From positions 1-6,366 of the forward strand of contig JAUWNA010000124.1 of assembly GCA_030612905.1 (NCBI GenBank): a DNA stretch of 6,366 bases, written 5' to 3'. This DNA is from Promethearchaeota archaeon (GTDB lineage Archaea > Asgardarchaeota > Lokiarchaeia > Sigyniarchaeales > SOKP01). The translations under genes and the position numbers were made by a program. Each line of letters opens with the position of its first letter. Positions within the stretch are counted from its first letter, which is position 1. Below, piece after piece: positions 1-6,178 of the stretch. Under the pieces are notes generated by a model. The model did not search any database and was not told where the DNA came from. It saw only the letters and a program-made list of their open reading frames with translations.

Positions 1-1
1 A

Positions 2-604
2 TTAGTAGGCGTTATATTGCCTTTGTCTTTAAATATTATCATGTTTTTAATTTACCCAGGTTTGTTAAATGGGTTTTTAGAAACTAATTTTACCGGCTCT
101 GAAACAGTGTTTTTAAACCATTCTTTTAGCATTACAAAACTCATATCTAATTTCTTCTTATATATTGGGGTTCCCGCTACCGAATTAAGCGTTTTAGCTA
201 TTTTCCTAAGCGTTTTGCTCATTTTGGGAAGTATAAGTTTAATTCTCTATGTATTTAGAAGATTTTATCGAAACAGTTTAATTTATGGATACACATTCGG
301 TATTTTAATTATGTTCCTTGCTTACTTTGACTCATGGGACCATCATCTTCTCAATTTAACTCCACTTTTAGTAGTAATAATGTTTAATTTGCCAAGAAAC
401 TCAGAAATAACCAGAAAATATATTAAACCCAGTTTTTTCTTTTTGAACTTCTTTGATTTAGCTTTTATGGGAATTTTTTGGTTAACAAAACTGTTTTTAA
501 CAGAAATGTTTTTTCCATTTAATTTCGCTTCAACAATATTTTTAATGCTTATTTTTATAGGGATTGGCAAATATTGCTTAAAAAAGGAAAATAATGAAAA
601 ATAA
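2..604 (+). CDS. Multi-pass membrane protein, C-terminal part; possible GT87-like (GT-C) glycosyltransferase
   Basis: This reading frame is open from the left edge, so the gene starts outside the window; the TTG at 17 is only an in-frame codon and not a convincing start. About 200 residues are visible, ending at the TAA at 602-604. They are very hydrophobic, with at least four likely membrane helices (roughly residues 58-80, 88-103, 111-125 and 168-187, counted from the TTG), and end in a short charged tail (KKENNEK). A polar loop with an NHSFSI motif after the first helix, and a YFDSWDHHLLNLTP motif just before a helix, resemble the C-terminal half of GT87/DUF2029-type GT-C glycosyltransferases, which use polyprenyl-phosphate sugars at the membrane. 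The catalytic N-terminal region is outside the window, so the family call is inference; another polytopic membrane enzyme is possible. The next gene begins 91 bp downstream. Confidence 0.55.
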   Translation, partial: LVGVILPLSLNIIMFLIYPGLLNGFLETNFTGSETVFLNHSFSITKLISNFFLYIGVPATELSVLAIFLSVLLILGSISLILYVFRRFYRNSLIYGYTFGILIMFLAYFDSWDHHLLNLTPLLVVIMFNLPRNSEITRKYIKPSFFFLNFFDLAFMGIFWLTKLFLTEMFFPFNFASTIFLMLIFIGIGKYCLKKENNEK

Positions 605-695
605 TAAGGTAAAAGCTTAAATAATTTCAATTCTAAATTTTACATGAAATATTGAATAATAATAAACGAATCCAAAAGGCTCTTTAATAAAAAAA

Positions 696-1400
696 ATGGT
701 TCAAGAATATTTTATTATTTTAATGCCAGCATTTTTATTAGGAATATTACATACGTTAATTCCATGTGAAGATAAAGCTATCTTCTTTTTTTGGTCGTTT
801 GGAATAGCAAAGACGCCAAAAAAGAGTATTTATATATTAATGCTTTATGGATTGGGATTAATTACTTCTAATATGATTATTGCATCAATTACGGTTTTTA
901 TCACTCAAGTCCCAAGATTTATTATACCAAATTTTACACCCGACCCTATAGTTATTAATTTCTTTGGAGCGTTCACATCTATGTTTGTGGGGATATTTTT
1001 TTTTGTGTTCATTACAAGACGGGATTATTTGCCTCATTCTAAATATTTCAAGGACATCCCTAGTTTAGATTGGGAATTAAAGAAAACACCTTATGTTTTT
1101 GGAATCATAGCAGGATTTGCGCCGTGCATATTTGAATTAATTATATATTCTCAATCATTTCAACTATCTCTTGGATATGGATTCATAGAAGGTCTATTAG
1201 TAGTATTTTATTTCTCTTTAGGCACATTTGCGGGCTTATTTCCACTTGCTTTAGCTAAACAAGGCACTTCGCTTATAGTTAAGCCAAAAGAAAGCAGAAA
1301 GAACACAATTTATTACATTATGCTCCTAATAATTATAATTTTTAATACTTCGGTTATGGTTCTATCGTTTTTAGGAGTTTCTGTATTTCCAATCTTATAA
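696..1400 (+). CDS. Six-helix membrane protein, CcdA/DsbD- or NicO-like (LysE superfamily)
   Basis: The protein has 234 residues and about six membrane helices (near 5-23, 43-70, 86-107, 133-152, 162-186 and 204-228), forming two three-helix halves. Each half carries a Pro-Cys pair at the equivalent place: HTLIPCEDKA in helix 1 (P23-C24) and GFAPCIFE in helix 4 (P143-C144). Paired Pro-Cys motifs in helices 1 and 4 are the signature of CcdA/DsbD transmembrane domains, which carry reducing equivalents across the membrane. The H-x-L-x-P-x-x-x-K-A pattern around helix 1 also resembles the HALxPGHxKA motif of NicO/RcnA metal exporters and related TauE/SafE proteins. The substrate therefore cannot be fixed; thiol-disulfide electron transfer is the better guess because both cysteines are present. 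The start is the first ATG of the frame and has no Shine-Dalgarno; an AT-rich TATA-like stretch lies at about 649-667, which would fit a very short leader. The TAA stop sits inside a 14-bp palindrome. Confidence 0.6.
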   Translation: MVQEYFIILMPAFLLGILHTLIPCEDKAIFFFWSFGIAKTPKKSIYILMLYGLGLITSNMIIASITVFITQVPRFIIPNFTPDPIVINFFGAFTSMFVGIFFFVFITRRDYLPHSKYFKDIPSLDWELKKTPYVFGIIAGFAPCIFELIIYSQSFQLSLGYGFIEGLLVVFYFSLGTFAGLFPLALAKQGTSLIVKPKESRKNTIYYIMLLIIIIFNTSVMVLSFLGVSVFPIL

Positions 1401-1409
1401 GATCTTATA
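1396..1409. repeat. Perfect 14-bp palindrome over a stop codon
   Basis: TATAAGATCTTATA is identical to its own reverse complement and contains the TAA stop of the membrane protein gene (1398-1400). The octamer ATCTTATA also occurs twice 10 bp apart (1392-1399 and 1402-1409). It could be a protein-binding site or a chance product of AT-rich sequence. Confidence 0.45.
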
Positions 1410-1456
1410 GGAATTGTGGGATTTATAGGTTTGTAGGTAATCATATATATACCGTT

Positions 1457-1473
1457 AGTTTTTTTATATTTTT
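1457..1473 (+). terminator. T-rich tract, probable archaeal terminator
   Basis: A T-rich run (AGTTTTTTTATATTTTT) lies about 57 bp after the stop of the six-helix membrane protein and upstream of the next promoter. Archaeal RNA polymerase terminates at such oligo-T tracts without needing a hairpin, and no strong hairpin is visible here. The rest of the 207-bp gap is plain AT-rich sequence apart from a 12-mer at 1488-1499 that recurs at 4572-4583. Confidence 0.45.
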
Positions 1474-1548
1474 GATTCAAAAAATTAAAAACTTATCAAT
1501 AATTCAAAAAAATCAATAGTTGGTCTCATAAAATAATTTATATCAGTA

Positions 1549-1560
1549 TTTTTATATATA
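1549..1560 (+). promoter_or_regulatory. TATA box for the zinc-finger/winged-helix gene
   Basis: TTTTTATATATA is centred about 52 bp before the ATG at 1608. With the usual archaeal spacing of about 25 bp from TATA box to start site, this predicts a leader of roughly 25-30 nt containing the GGAG at 1593-1596. A weaker TATA-like stretch lies at 1535-1542. Confidence 0.5.
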
Positions 1561-1607
1561 TTACAAACAAATCTATATCTTTCAACAATTATGGAGATAA
1601 TCAGATA

Positions 1608-3977
1608 ATGGAATGCAAATTCTGTGAGAGTAAAAACATTTCTTTTACCTGTGAGAAATGCAAATCAAGTTTTTGCATCCATCATATGGCTACAACAGAA
1701 AGTTGGCTTTGCAAAAAGCATGGAATATCCTATTCAAAAGCAAGCGCTGCTGAAAAGTTTTATAAATGTACCGTTATTGAAAATAGTAAGTGTCCGGAGT
1801 GCGAAGCGCTTTTGAGGTTAGAGAGATTGTCATCTGGTCAATATTATTTAGAGTGCACAGATGAATCTTGTGCCTGGAACTCCTACTTAAAGTCCCCCGG
1901 CTTATTTTTTCCTACTAAAGAACAATTAGCAAGAGAAGCAACTAAGTATAATTTAATAAAAGGATATCGCTTAAGTTTATGTCGTAGGTCTTTAAAAAGG
2001 ATAATCGGAAAAGAAGTTTGTCCTAATTGCTTTTTAGAATTTTTAAAGAGATCGCCAATCGCTAACTTCTCTACGATTATGGAGTCTTTTAACATATCAG
2101 CTCAACAAATGATAAAATTAATTAATCAATACATCGACGAGGAGCGTATATACGGCATAATCGATCAGAAGGACCAAATGTTTTATTACATTTCGTACGA
2201 GATGAGAGAAAAAATCCTTTCAAAAATACAAAAAGAGGGTATTTTAAAAGTAGCTGATTTAGCCACCATGCTTGATATGAGTTCTGAAATAGCCATTAAA
2301 GTTATATATAAATTAATAAGTCAATTTCAGATTAAAGGTTCCTTCTCACAAACCAAGCAATTTTATTACGCTCAAAAATATATTATGGACAATTTAATTA
2401 AAGAAATAAAAAAACATGGAAGGATCTCGTTAGATAAACTTGCGAAAGTTTTCGATATTCCAAAGGAACTATCTAAATCTTTTTGCGTAAATTTGATGAG
2501 AACTAATGCCGTTACCGCGTTTTTTGCTGATCGTGGCAACGAAATTATTACATCTGATAGAATTTATAAAGAAATCAAAGACTTTTCTAAAGAAAGTGGA
2601 TTGTTTGAATTAAGTAAGCTTGCAAAAAAGTTAAAAATCGCAGAAGAACTCGCAAGGAAATCACTCCATGACCTCATAAAATCGGGATCGATAAAAGGAA
2701 TTTTCACTCAAAGAAGAGAATTTATGACGCGAAAATATCTTGAAGATAAAATAAAAGAACTAGCAAGAGCATATAGAACTATGCCTTTGAGAGAACTATC
2801 GAATCGATTGGGAGTTACTGAATCCAGTATAGAAGAAAATCTAGCTCAATTAATTGGGAAGGGCGACATTGATGGTTACATTGACATGCACAAGAGAATT
2901 TTTATGGCTTATAGCGTCCCCCGAACACAAGCAGGACCAACTCGTACGAAACAGAAAAAACCCCAATCAATTGACGAGGGTAAAATTGAGGTTGTAAGGG
3001 ATTACGATTTTGAAGGTGGACAGTTACACTTCAAAGTAGCCGTTAGGAATAAAAGTAGTATGGCAATAAATAATGTTAAAATTCTATTGGACGCACCCTC
3101 AAGTTATAAGGTAAAACTGCCGTTAATCAACGTTCCAGTAATCGAGTCCAAGAATTCTAGGGGCGTAGATTTTTATTTGGAGCCTAAACAATGTGGTGTG
3201 TCGAATATTAGTGGTACAGTTATTTATAAAGACGCCCAGGGCACCAAACACACTTTAAATATCAAAAGAAAAGAAGTAACTATAAAATGTCCCTTGGTTT
3301 GCACTTCTATGAGTACAATAGAGGATTGTCAAGTCGCAATACAAACGCTAGGAAATGACGCACGAGCTTTTTTAATAGCCGACTTAGACCCGCGATTAGC
3401 TTATAGGGCCGCCATAAGAACTCTGAAAAACTTTGATACTAGCGCTGTTACTTCCCATGAAGGTTCAGATGTTAAAGGACATTACGAAGGGGAGGCGTGG
3501 TTCTGTTCGGAAGCAAAAACTACTGGAGGGAGAATTATAACGAGAATTTACGTTAACGAGACGAGTCAATCGTTAGAAGTTAGGGTCTGGTGTGGAAACC
3601 CAGGACAACTCACAGGATTTTTAGCAAAAATTATCGAAATTCTCTTTGAGGAAATTAATATCATTCGTAAGATTAAATCAGAAGAAAGGGAGAAAACTAT
3701 TGATATTATGGCAATCACTCAAAACTTAGCAGAAGTCAGCGATTATTGTATGCTTAGATGGAAAGCACAGAATATAAGAAATAAACTACACGATACTTTT
3801 ATTCGATTGAGAAAAATTTTGGGAGACAAAGAGGCGATCTTAGGTAGAATTGAGTTTTGGTTGACTCAGTTGAATAAGTACGGCAAAGATGACAAAATTA
3901 GCGATGAGGATGCCGATAAACTGGTGAACGATGTAGAAAAATTCAAAAATGTCATTGCTCGAGCCATAAGATTGTGA
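1608..3977 (+). CDS. Zinc-finger / five winged-helix (UFL1-like) / beta-sandwich multidomain protein
   Basis: This 789-residue protein is a mosaic. An AN1/B-box-like finger spans residues 3-38 (C3, C6, C15, C18, C23, H26, C35, H38), followed by a zinc ribbon (C62, C65, C83, C88) and a CPNC pair at 138-141. Five tandem winged-helix units of about 60 residues occupy 142-436; four share a wing ending of the type IxGxFxQxxxF. Their order and spacing recall the N-terminal winged-helix repeats of eukaryotic UFL1, the UFM1 ligase scaffold. A basic linker (437-458) leads to a beta-sandwich (about 459-560) and an alpha/beta domain (about 566-680) that together loosely resemble an adaptin/COPI appendage. 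A charged helical tail (about 680-789) ends it. No membrane helix or signal peptide is seen, so it is probably cytosolic. The ATG at 1608 is the first of the frame; GGAG at 1593-1596 is 11 nt upstream. Role inferred: scaffold or adaptor. UFL1 and appendage likenesses are from memory, not a search. Confidence 0.8.
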   Translation: MECKFCESKNISFTCEKCKSSFCIHHMATTESWLCKKHGISYSKASAAEKFYKCTVIENSKCPECEALLRLERLSSGQYYLECTDESCAWNSYLKSPGLFFPTKEQLAREATKYNLIKGYRLSLCRRSLKRIIGKEVCPNCFLEFLKRSPIANFSTIMESFNISAQQMIKLINQYIDEERIYGIIDQKDQMFYYISYEMREKILSKIQKEGILKVADLATMLDMSSEIAIKVIYKLISQFQIKGSFSQTKQFYYAQKYIMDNLIKEIKKHGRISLDKLAKVFDIPKELSKSFCVNLMRTNAVTAFFADRGNEIITSDRIYKEIKDFSKESGLFELSKLAKKLKIAEELARKSLHDLIKSGSIKGIFTQRREFMTRKYLEDKIKELARAYRTMPLRELSNRLGVTESSIEENLAQLIGKGDIDGYIDMHKRIFMAYSVPRTQAGPTRTKQKKPQSIDEGKIEVVRDYDFEGGQLHFKVAVRNKSSMAINNVKILLDAPSSYKVKLPLINVPVIESKNSRGVDFYLEPKQCGVSNISGTVIYKDAQGTKHTLNIKRKEVTIKCPLVCTSMSTIEDCQVAIQTLGNDARAFLIADLDPRLAYRAAIRTLKNFDTSAVTSHEGSDVKGHYEGEAWFCSEAKTTGGRIITRIYVNETSQSLEVRVWCGNPGQLTGFLAKIIEILFEEINIIRKIKSEEREKTIDIMAITQNLAEVSDYCMLRWKAQNIRNKLHDTFIRLRKILGDKEAILGRIEFWLTQLNKYGKDDKISDEDADKLVNDVEKFKNVIARAIRL

Positions 3978-3978
3978 T

Positions 3979-3990
3979 TGTTTTTTCTAT
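3979..3990 (+). terminator. Oligo-T terminator after the 789-residue protein
   Basis: TGTTTTTTCTAT begins one base after the TGA stop. A run of six T with neighbouring T fits archaeal intrinsic termination and separates this gene from the CopG-like regulator, which has its own TATA box 26 bp further on. Confidence 0.5.
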
Positions 3991-3991
3991 A

Positions 3992-4007
3992 AACATTTAT
4001 AAGTGTT
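3992..4007. promoter_or_regulatory. Imperfect palindrome, candidate operator of the CopG-like regulator
   Basis: AACATTTATAAGTGTT is an inverted repeat with one mismatched pair out of eight. It lies 9 bp upstream of the TATA box of the ribbon-helix-helix gene. RHH proteins of the CopG/NikR group bind palindromes as dimers or tetramers and often control their own genes, so autoregulation is plausible but is inferred from position alone. Confidence 0.35.
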
Positions 4008-4015
4008 ATTGCGAA

Positions 4016-4024
4016 TTTATATAA
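4016..4024 (+). promoter_or_regulatory. TATA box for the CopG-like regulator
   Basis: TTTATATAA is centred about 32 bp before the ATG at 4052. Typical TATA-to-start spacing puts transcription only a few bases upstream of the ATG, so the message would be leaderless or nearly so. The purine stretch AGAGAGAAAA before the ATG is not a good Shine-Dalgarno. Confidence 0.55.
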
Positions 4025-4051
4025 TTAAGAATTAAAAAGAGAGAAAATAAT

Positions 4052-4480
4052 ATGAGCCCTATAATTTCATTCTCAATAAATGAAAGCCTAAAGCAGTTTA
4101 TTAATAAACTAGTATCTAAAAATCAATACGAAAACAAATCTAAATTAATAAGAGATGCTCTATTAAGGCTAATGTCAGATATTGAGGTTTCAAATTTAGA
4201 GTCGTATGGAGAATCTTACGGAGAAACAATTCCAACTACTAAAAAAATTGTTGGAAATATGATGATTGTAACTCCTCACGATCCAAATATTCAGAGAAAA
4301 TTTAATAAGATAGAGAGTAAATATAACGAGCAAATAGTAAATAAGAATCAACACTTTCAAGGAGAAAATCTAATTATTTTTATGATTTTTGAAGGGACTG
4401 TACACGATTTTCAAAATATTGTAGTTGATATAAATGGAATTAAAGAAATTAAGAATTTCCGTTATTTAATTATAAATTAG
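4052..4480 (+). CDS. CopG-family ribbon-helix-helix regulator with degenerate NikR-like C-terminal domain
   Basis: The protein has 142 residues. Residues 1-42 form a ribbon-helix-helix DNA-binding domain: the strand ISFSINESL, a helix, then YENKSKLIRDALLRL, the typical second helix with its helix-capping N-K-S. A linker with a tandem SYGE repeat (51-58) joins it to about 75 residues resembling the ACT-like, ligand-binding and tetramerising domain of NikR. In NikR this domain binds nickel through three His and one Cys. A by-eye alignment keeps only one candidate ligand (H101, matching the second His of the HxH pair), and the protein contains no cysteine at all. It is therefore probably a NikR-fold repressor that senses something else or does not bind metal. 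The start is the only ATG near the N-terminus of the RHH domain; the TATA box is 28-36 bp upstream. A palindrome upstream suggests autoregulation. Its other targets are unknown. Confidence 0.75.
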   Translation: MSPIISFSINESLKQFINKLVSKNQYENKSKLIRDALLRLMSDIEVSNLESYGESYGETIPTTKKIVGNMMIVTPHDPNIQRKFNKIESKYNEQIVNKNQHFQGENLIIFMIFEGTVHDFQNIVVDINGIKEIKNFRYLIIN

Positions 4481-4489
4481 ACTAATAAA

Positions 4490-4549
4490 TAGCGTTCAAT
4501 ATTATACTCCTTTTCAGTATTACATTCACCTATTTTTACAATAACGCTA
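4490..4549. repeat. Inverted repeat with nested hairpin in the intergenic region
   Basis: TAGCGTT (4490-4496) is perfectly matched by AACGCTA (4543-4549). Between the arms lies a small hairpin, ATACT (4504-4508) and AGTAT (4516-4520) around CCTTTTC. It follows the CopG-like gene by 9 bp. It may serve as a 3' end structure or a binding site; with a 46-nt loop the outer stem alone would be weak. Confidence 0.35.
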
Positions 4550-4597
4550 CAACATTACTCTTACTTTATTTAAAACTTATCAAGGTGTAGGCGTAAC

Positions 4598-4612
4598 TTT
4601 AATAAATATATC
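4598..4612 (+). promoter_or_regulatory. TATA box for the iron-sulfur protein / parvulin unit
   Basis: TTTAATAAATATATC is centred about 60 bp before the ATG at 4666, predicting a leader of about 30 nt. The surrounding AT-rich sequence (for example 4613-4622) offers weaker alternatives. Confidence 0.4.
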
Positions 4613-4665
4613 TAATTTAATTCAGTAATTTGATGATTTAATTTAGTAGAATTTAAACGAGAAAA

Positions 4666-5784
4666 ATGATTGAAAAAGAAGAAAATATTTATCGAAAGCT
4701 ACAACAGCAATTAAATACTTTACCTATAGGCTTTCCTGCGACTAAATCAGGCGTAGAAATTAGATTGTTAAAATTTTTCTTTACTCCTGAAGAAGCAGAA
4801 ATTGCTATTAACATGCGATTTATCCCCGAACCTGTGAAAACGATTTATCGCAGGGTTAAAAAAAAAGTAAAATCCACAGAGGAACTTACGCTCATCTTAG
4901 ACAGAATGTATCACAATGGTGCTATCAATTTAAAGAGAGAGATGGGAGAAAATGGGGAAGAGATACGATATCATCTCGCCTTTTTAGCAGTAGGTATGTA
5001 TGAATATCAAGTAAAGTCGATTACCAAAGAGTTTTATGAAGACATCGAGCTATACTTTGAAGAGGAATACCGAGATGAAATCGTAAGCACAAAAATCAAC
5101 CAATTACGAACAATTCCAGTTGAAGAAAGCATCACGCCAGAACACAATATTGCCACATACGACGAACTAAAAAGAATAATTGAAAATACTGAGAAGATTG
5201 CTGTAATGGATTGTATATGCCAAAAAGGTAAAGATCTGATCGGCGAGTCGTGTAAACAGACGAATATGCGCGAACACTGTTTCGCACTAAATAATTCTGC
5301 TCAACATGTCGTAGACATAGATAACGGGAGATTTATAACAAAGGATGAAGCTTTAAATATACTTAAAAAAGCCCAAGAAGAAGGTTTAATTCTTCAACCT
5401 GGAAACGCTCAAGATCCTAACTTCATTTGTTGTTGTTGTGGATGTTGTTGCGATCTTATAACAAATTTAAAGAAACTTGAGCGTCCTTGGGAACTGTTTT
5501 ATTCTAATTATTACGCTAATGTTAATTCGAACTCATGTATCGGCTGTGAAACTTGTTTAAATCGATGTCAGATGGATGCTATTTCGATGGTTGAGGGTAT
5601 AGCTGTTGTTGAGCAGAAATTATGTATCGGGTGTGGTAATTGCGTAACAACTTGCCCAGAACAAGCAATAACGCTAAAAAGAAAAGATGAGGAGATGCTA
5701 CCTCCCAAAACTACAAAAGATTTATACATAAAAATGATGGTTAAAAAAGCAGAATTAAGACGTGCAGAAAAAGGTACAACATAA
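4666..5784 (+). CDS. Iron-sulfur protein with N-terminal winged helix, Cys-rich centre and C-terminal 2[4Fe-4S] ferredoxin domain
   Basis: The protein has 372 residues. Residues about 20-112 contain LPIGFPAT, a winged-helix-like segment with a basic patch (YRRVKKKVK, 61-69), and AVGMYEYQ (108-115). The middle has C183, C185, C196 and C205, then seven cysteines at 255-262 (CCCCGCCC). The C-terminus is a bacterial-type ferredoxin domain with two CxxCxxCxxxC motifs (291-301 and 320-330), expected to hold two [4Fe-4S] clusters; the second is followed by the usual Pro, the first by Gln. The whole layout matches a family of roughly this length, recalled from strict anaerobes and archaea, that is annotated only as 4Fe-4S binding protein. 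The central cysteines are probably another cluster. It is likely a cytosolic electron-transfer or redox-linked protein with unknown partner; a DNA-binding role for the winged helix is possible. The ATG at 4666 has no Shine-Dalgarno. The parvulin gene follows after 24 bp, probably on the same transcript. Confidence 0.8.
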   Translation: MIEKEENIYRKLQQQLNTLPIGFPATKSGVEIRLLKFFFTPEEAEIAINMRFIPEPVKTIYRRVKKKVKSTEELTLILDRMYHNGAINLKREMGENGEEIRYHLAFLAVGMYEYQVKSITKEFYEDIELYFEEEYRDEIVSTKINQLRTIPVEESITPEHNIATYDELKRIIENTEKIAVMDCICQKGKDLIGESCKQTNMREHCFALNNSAQHVVDIDNGRFITKDEALNILKKAQEEGLILQPGNAQDPNFICCCCGCCCDLITNLKKLERPWELFYSNYYANVNSNSCIGCETCLNRCQMDAISMVEGIAVVEQKLCIGCGNCVTTCPEQAITLKRKDEEMLPPKTTKDLYIKMMVKKAELRRAEKGTT

Positions 5785-5795
5785 AATATTTAATA

Positions 5796-5801
5796 GAGGT
5801 G
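5796..5801 (+). promoter_or_regulatory. Strong Shine-Dalgarno of the parvulin gene
   Basis: GAGGTG lies 7 nt before the ATG at 5809 and is the only clear Shine-Dalgarno in the window. It fixes the start of the parvulin gene and therefore shows that its basic N-terminal extension is translated. It also fits an internal gene of a two-gene transcript, where leaderless initiation is not available. Confidence 0.75.
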
Positions 5802-5808
5802 TAAAATA

Positions 5809-6171
5809 ATGGGAAAAGGAAAATATGGGACCGGATATCAAAAAAAAGGTCAAAGTTCAAAAGGTTCAGGAAAAAGTGCTGGAGGAGCACCAATTCGCGG
5901 AGGAAAAATCAAGGCAAGTCATATTTTAGTTGATAAATTTAGTAGAGCACAAGAATTACGAGAAGACATACAAGCAGGAGAGAAATTTGAAAGTTTGGCG
6001 CAAAAATTTTCTACTTGTCCAAGTAAAAAAAAGAGTGGCAATTTAGGAGAATTCTCTAAGGGTGATATGGTTCCAGAGTTCTGGAACGCGTGTACAAAGC
6101 TTAAAATTGGTGAGTTTTCTCAGCCAGTTAAAACTAAATATGGTTATCATATAATAAAAAGAACGGGTTAG
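5809..6171 (+). CDS. Parvulin-type peptidyl-prolyl cis-trans isomerase with basic Gly/Lys-rich N-terminus
   Basis: The protein has 120 residues. Residues 33-119 form one complete parvulin (PpiC/rotamase) domain, which speeds cis-trans isomerisation of peptide bonds before proline. The expected active-site residues are all visible: H38 (ASHIL), C70 (STCPSKKKSGNLGEF, equivalent to Pin1 Cys113), M87 and F91 (KGDMVPEF) and H114 (YGYHII). The Arg pair that gives Pin1 its phosphate preference is missing, so non-phosphorylated substrates are expected. Residues 1-32 are rich in Gly, Lys and Ser with no acidic residue, and closely resemble in composition the N-terminal tail of human Par14 (PIN4), which binds nucleic acid and pre-ribosomes. 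There is no signal peptide, so the protein is cytosolic. The start is supported by GAGGTG 7 nt upstream. It sits 24 bp after the iron-sulfur gene and converges on the tRNA gene with only 7 bp between them. Confidence 0.92.
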   Translation: MGKGKYGTGYQKKGQSSKGSGKSAGGAPIRGGKIKASHILVDKFSRAQELREDIQAGEKFESLAQKFSTCPSKKKSGNLGEFSKGDMVPEFWNACTKLKIGEFSQPVKTKYGYHIIKRTG

Positions 6172-6178
6172 AATAAAA
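6172..6178 (-). terminator. Short T-rich 3' trailer of the tRNA gene
   Basis: On the minus strand the tRNA is followed directly by TTTTATT, which then runs into the complement of the parvulin stop codon. It is a weak candidate terminator, and the same 7 bp are all that separates the two convergent genes. Confidence 0.3.

Noticed and set aside
17..19. TTG at 17 as the true start of the first gene
   Set aside because: The frame is open to the left edge with hydrophobic residues continuing upstream, and no ribosome binding site or promoter fits, so the gene is truncated by the window.
343..630. Minus-strand open frame of 95 codons inside and beyond the first membrane protein gene
   Set aside because: It is antisense to a coding frame with clear membrane-protein character. 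Its Lys/Phe-rich composition is what the complement of AT-rich membrane-protein sequence gives, and no domain is recognisable.
1474..1512. Direct repeats of ATTCAAAAAA at 1475 and 1502 as a CRISPR-like or mobile-element trace
   Set aside because: There are only two copies of a low-complexity A-rich word, with no regular spacer series and no terminal inverted repeats or transposase.
1624..1815. Plus-strand 63-codon frame overlapping the zinc-finger region
   Set aside because: It lies in another frame of the large gene, whose own frame there encodes well-ordered Cys/His zinc ligands.
1883..2095. Minus-strand 70-codon frame
   Set aside because: It is antisense to the large protein gene and has no recognisable motif or promoter.
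4052..4480. Assignment as the nickel regulator NikR
   Set aside because: The ribbon-helix-helix and ACT-like layout fit, but the nickel-binding His/Cys set is not present.
5428..5453. TGT repeat as a sequencing or assembly artefact
   Set aside because: The frame stays open on both sides with coherent ferredoxin motifs downstream, and the Cys cluster matches what I recall of this protein family.
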